From contig DAPQ01000023.1 of assembly GCA_002502175.1 (NCBI GenBank), positions 664-15,033 on the forward strand: 14,370 nt of DNA, written 5' to 3'. Positions 14,048-14,370 of this stretch are shown here, one piece after another; the stretch's first letter is position 1; every line of letters begins with the position of its first letter. The notes below the pieces were generated by a model. It was not told the origin of the DNA, made no database searches, and saw only the letters and a program-made list of their open reading frames with translations. The translations under genes and the position numbers were made by a program. This DNA is from Euryarchaeota archaeon UBA19 (GTDB lineage: Archaea; Thermoplasmatota; Poseidoniia; Poseidoniales; Thalassarchaeaceae).

Positions 14048-14370
14048 ATGACCCCTCGCAAGCACGGGGAGAGCACTGTGGGAGTTAAGCCAAGTTTCGC
14101 ATATTTGCTCCTAAAGGAGCACCCTTATGGAAGAGAAATGTTACGGCAGATTCTCTCAGAAGGATTCATTCCAAGTATCGTAATTTCGGAGGACTCGGCG
14201 ATTGCAGACGAAGAGAGAGAGAAGTTTCTCAAGCGTATAGAAGGAAATCCAATCGCTCCAACAATTGAGTCGCAGTTAGCCGATTTATCGACTCAAGGAA
14301 TTGAGGTTCCTCACGTAGAAGTTGCAATTCATAACTCAGAACAGGTAATGCCACACATTGCAGATTTACC
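14048..14370 (+). CDS. probable formyltransferase-fold protein (Formyl_trans_N-like), N-terminal part, cut by window edge
   Basis: An open frame of 107 complete codons from ATG 14048 to the right edge, without stops. After a ~13-residue lead comes SFAYLLLKEHPYGREML, then RQILSEGFIPSIVIS and, near the edge, VEVAIHNSEQVMPHIADL. A hydrophobic first strand, a PYGRxxL helix, a second strand ending in an acidic residue, and a later V-x-H-N-S followed by a helix before a strand resemble the N-terminal domain of methionyl-tRNA formyltransferase-like and GART-like enzymes. The catalytic N-H-D residues would lie beyond the edge, so neither activity nor substrate can be stated. An alternative start is the GTG at 14078, just before the first strand. 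The ATG is preferred for its promoter at -27. Confidence 0.5.
   Translation, partial: MTPRKHGESTVGVKPSFAYLLLKEHPYGREMLRQILSEGFIPSIVISEDSAIADEEREKFLKRIEGNPIAPTIESQLADLSTQGIEVPHVEVAIHNSEQVMPHIADL

Noticed and set aside
1..14370. CRISPR array, insertion sequence, integrase, tRNA, rRNA or defence island
   Set aside because: I found no spaced direct repeats, transposase motifs, cloverleaf-like sequences or rRNA segments. The genes are mainly housekeeping, and nothing supports a novel defence or mobile system.

Overview
The window looks like chromosomal DNA from a marine planktonic archaeon, most likely a Marine Group II lineage (Candidatus Poseidoniales, Thermoplasmatota). This rests on inference from several archaeal features: ribosomal protein L40e, a UPF0147 protein, a membrane-anchored LonB protease, an archaeal-type aspartyl-tRNA synthetase, and a TrmI tRNA methyltransferase. 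A very long thioredoxin/Ig-like surface protein with a proline-rich cytoplasmic tail, and TATA boxes placed for leaderless mRNAs, also fit. A taxonomic search was not possible here.

Layout, left to right. Positions 1-2334 are a minus-strand group: the N-terminal part of a glutamate-semialdehyde (P5C) dehydrogenase cut by the window edge, a small Lys-rich putative zinc protein, and adenylosuccinate synthetase (purA). purA is divergent from rpl40e (L40e), which is followed on the plus strand by a LysE/ArgO-type amino-acid exporter. The exporter converges on a UPF0147 gene and their stop codons overlap. Next on the minus strand come a type-2 (Ntn-hydrolase) asparaginase/isoaspartyl peptidase, LonB, and a 1053-residue membrane-anchored extracellular protein. 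Across a divergent promoter region lies trmI, which converges on a Kv-beta-like aldo/keto reductase. That gene is divergent from aspS, followed by a membrane-anchored blue-copper protein and the start of a probable formyltransferase-fold protein that runs off the right end.

The genes are mostly housekeeping (purine synthesis, translation, tRNA modification, proteolysis). An amino-acid theme also runs through them: proline/glutamate oxidation, asparagine or isoaspartyl hydrolysis, and amino-acid export. This is compatible with a heterotroph living on peptides. The long surface protein and the cupredoxin act outside the membrane.

The most informative signal outside the genes is the promoter layout. 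At least six start codons (ATG or GTG) have an AT-rich TATA-like box centred 25-28 nt upstream, which predicts leaderless transcripts and corrects several start sites. UPF0147, asnase and lonB instead carry purine-rich Shine-Dalgarno-like sequences. Notable extras are a perfect 18-bp dyad in the lonB promoter, a hairpin with a T-tract between the divergent 9791/9939 promoters, a tandem 17-bp repeat in the cupredoxin promoter, and aspartyl-tRNA synthetase residues that hint at a non-discriminating enzyme. I saw no mobile elements, CRISPR arrays, tRNAs or rRNAs. There is no gene-free stretch longer than about 120 bases, and no clear sign of an undescribed defence-type system.
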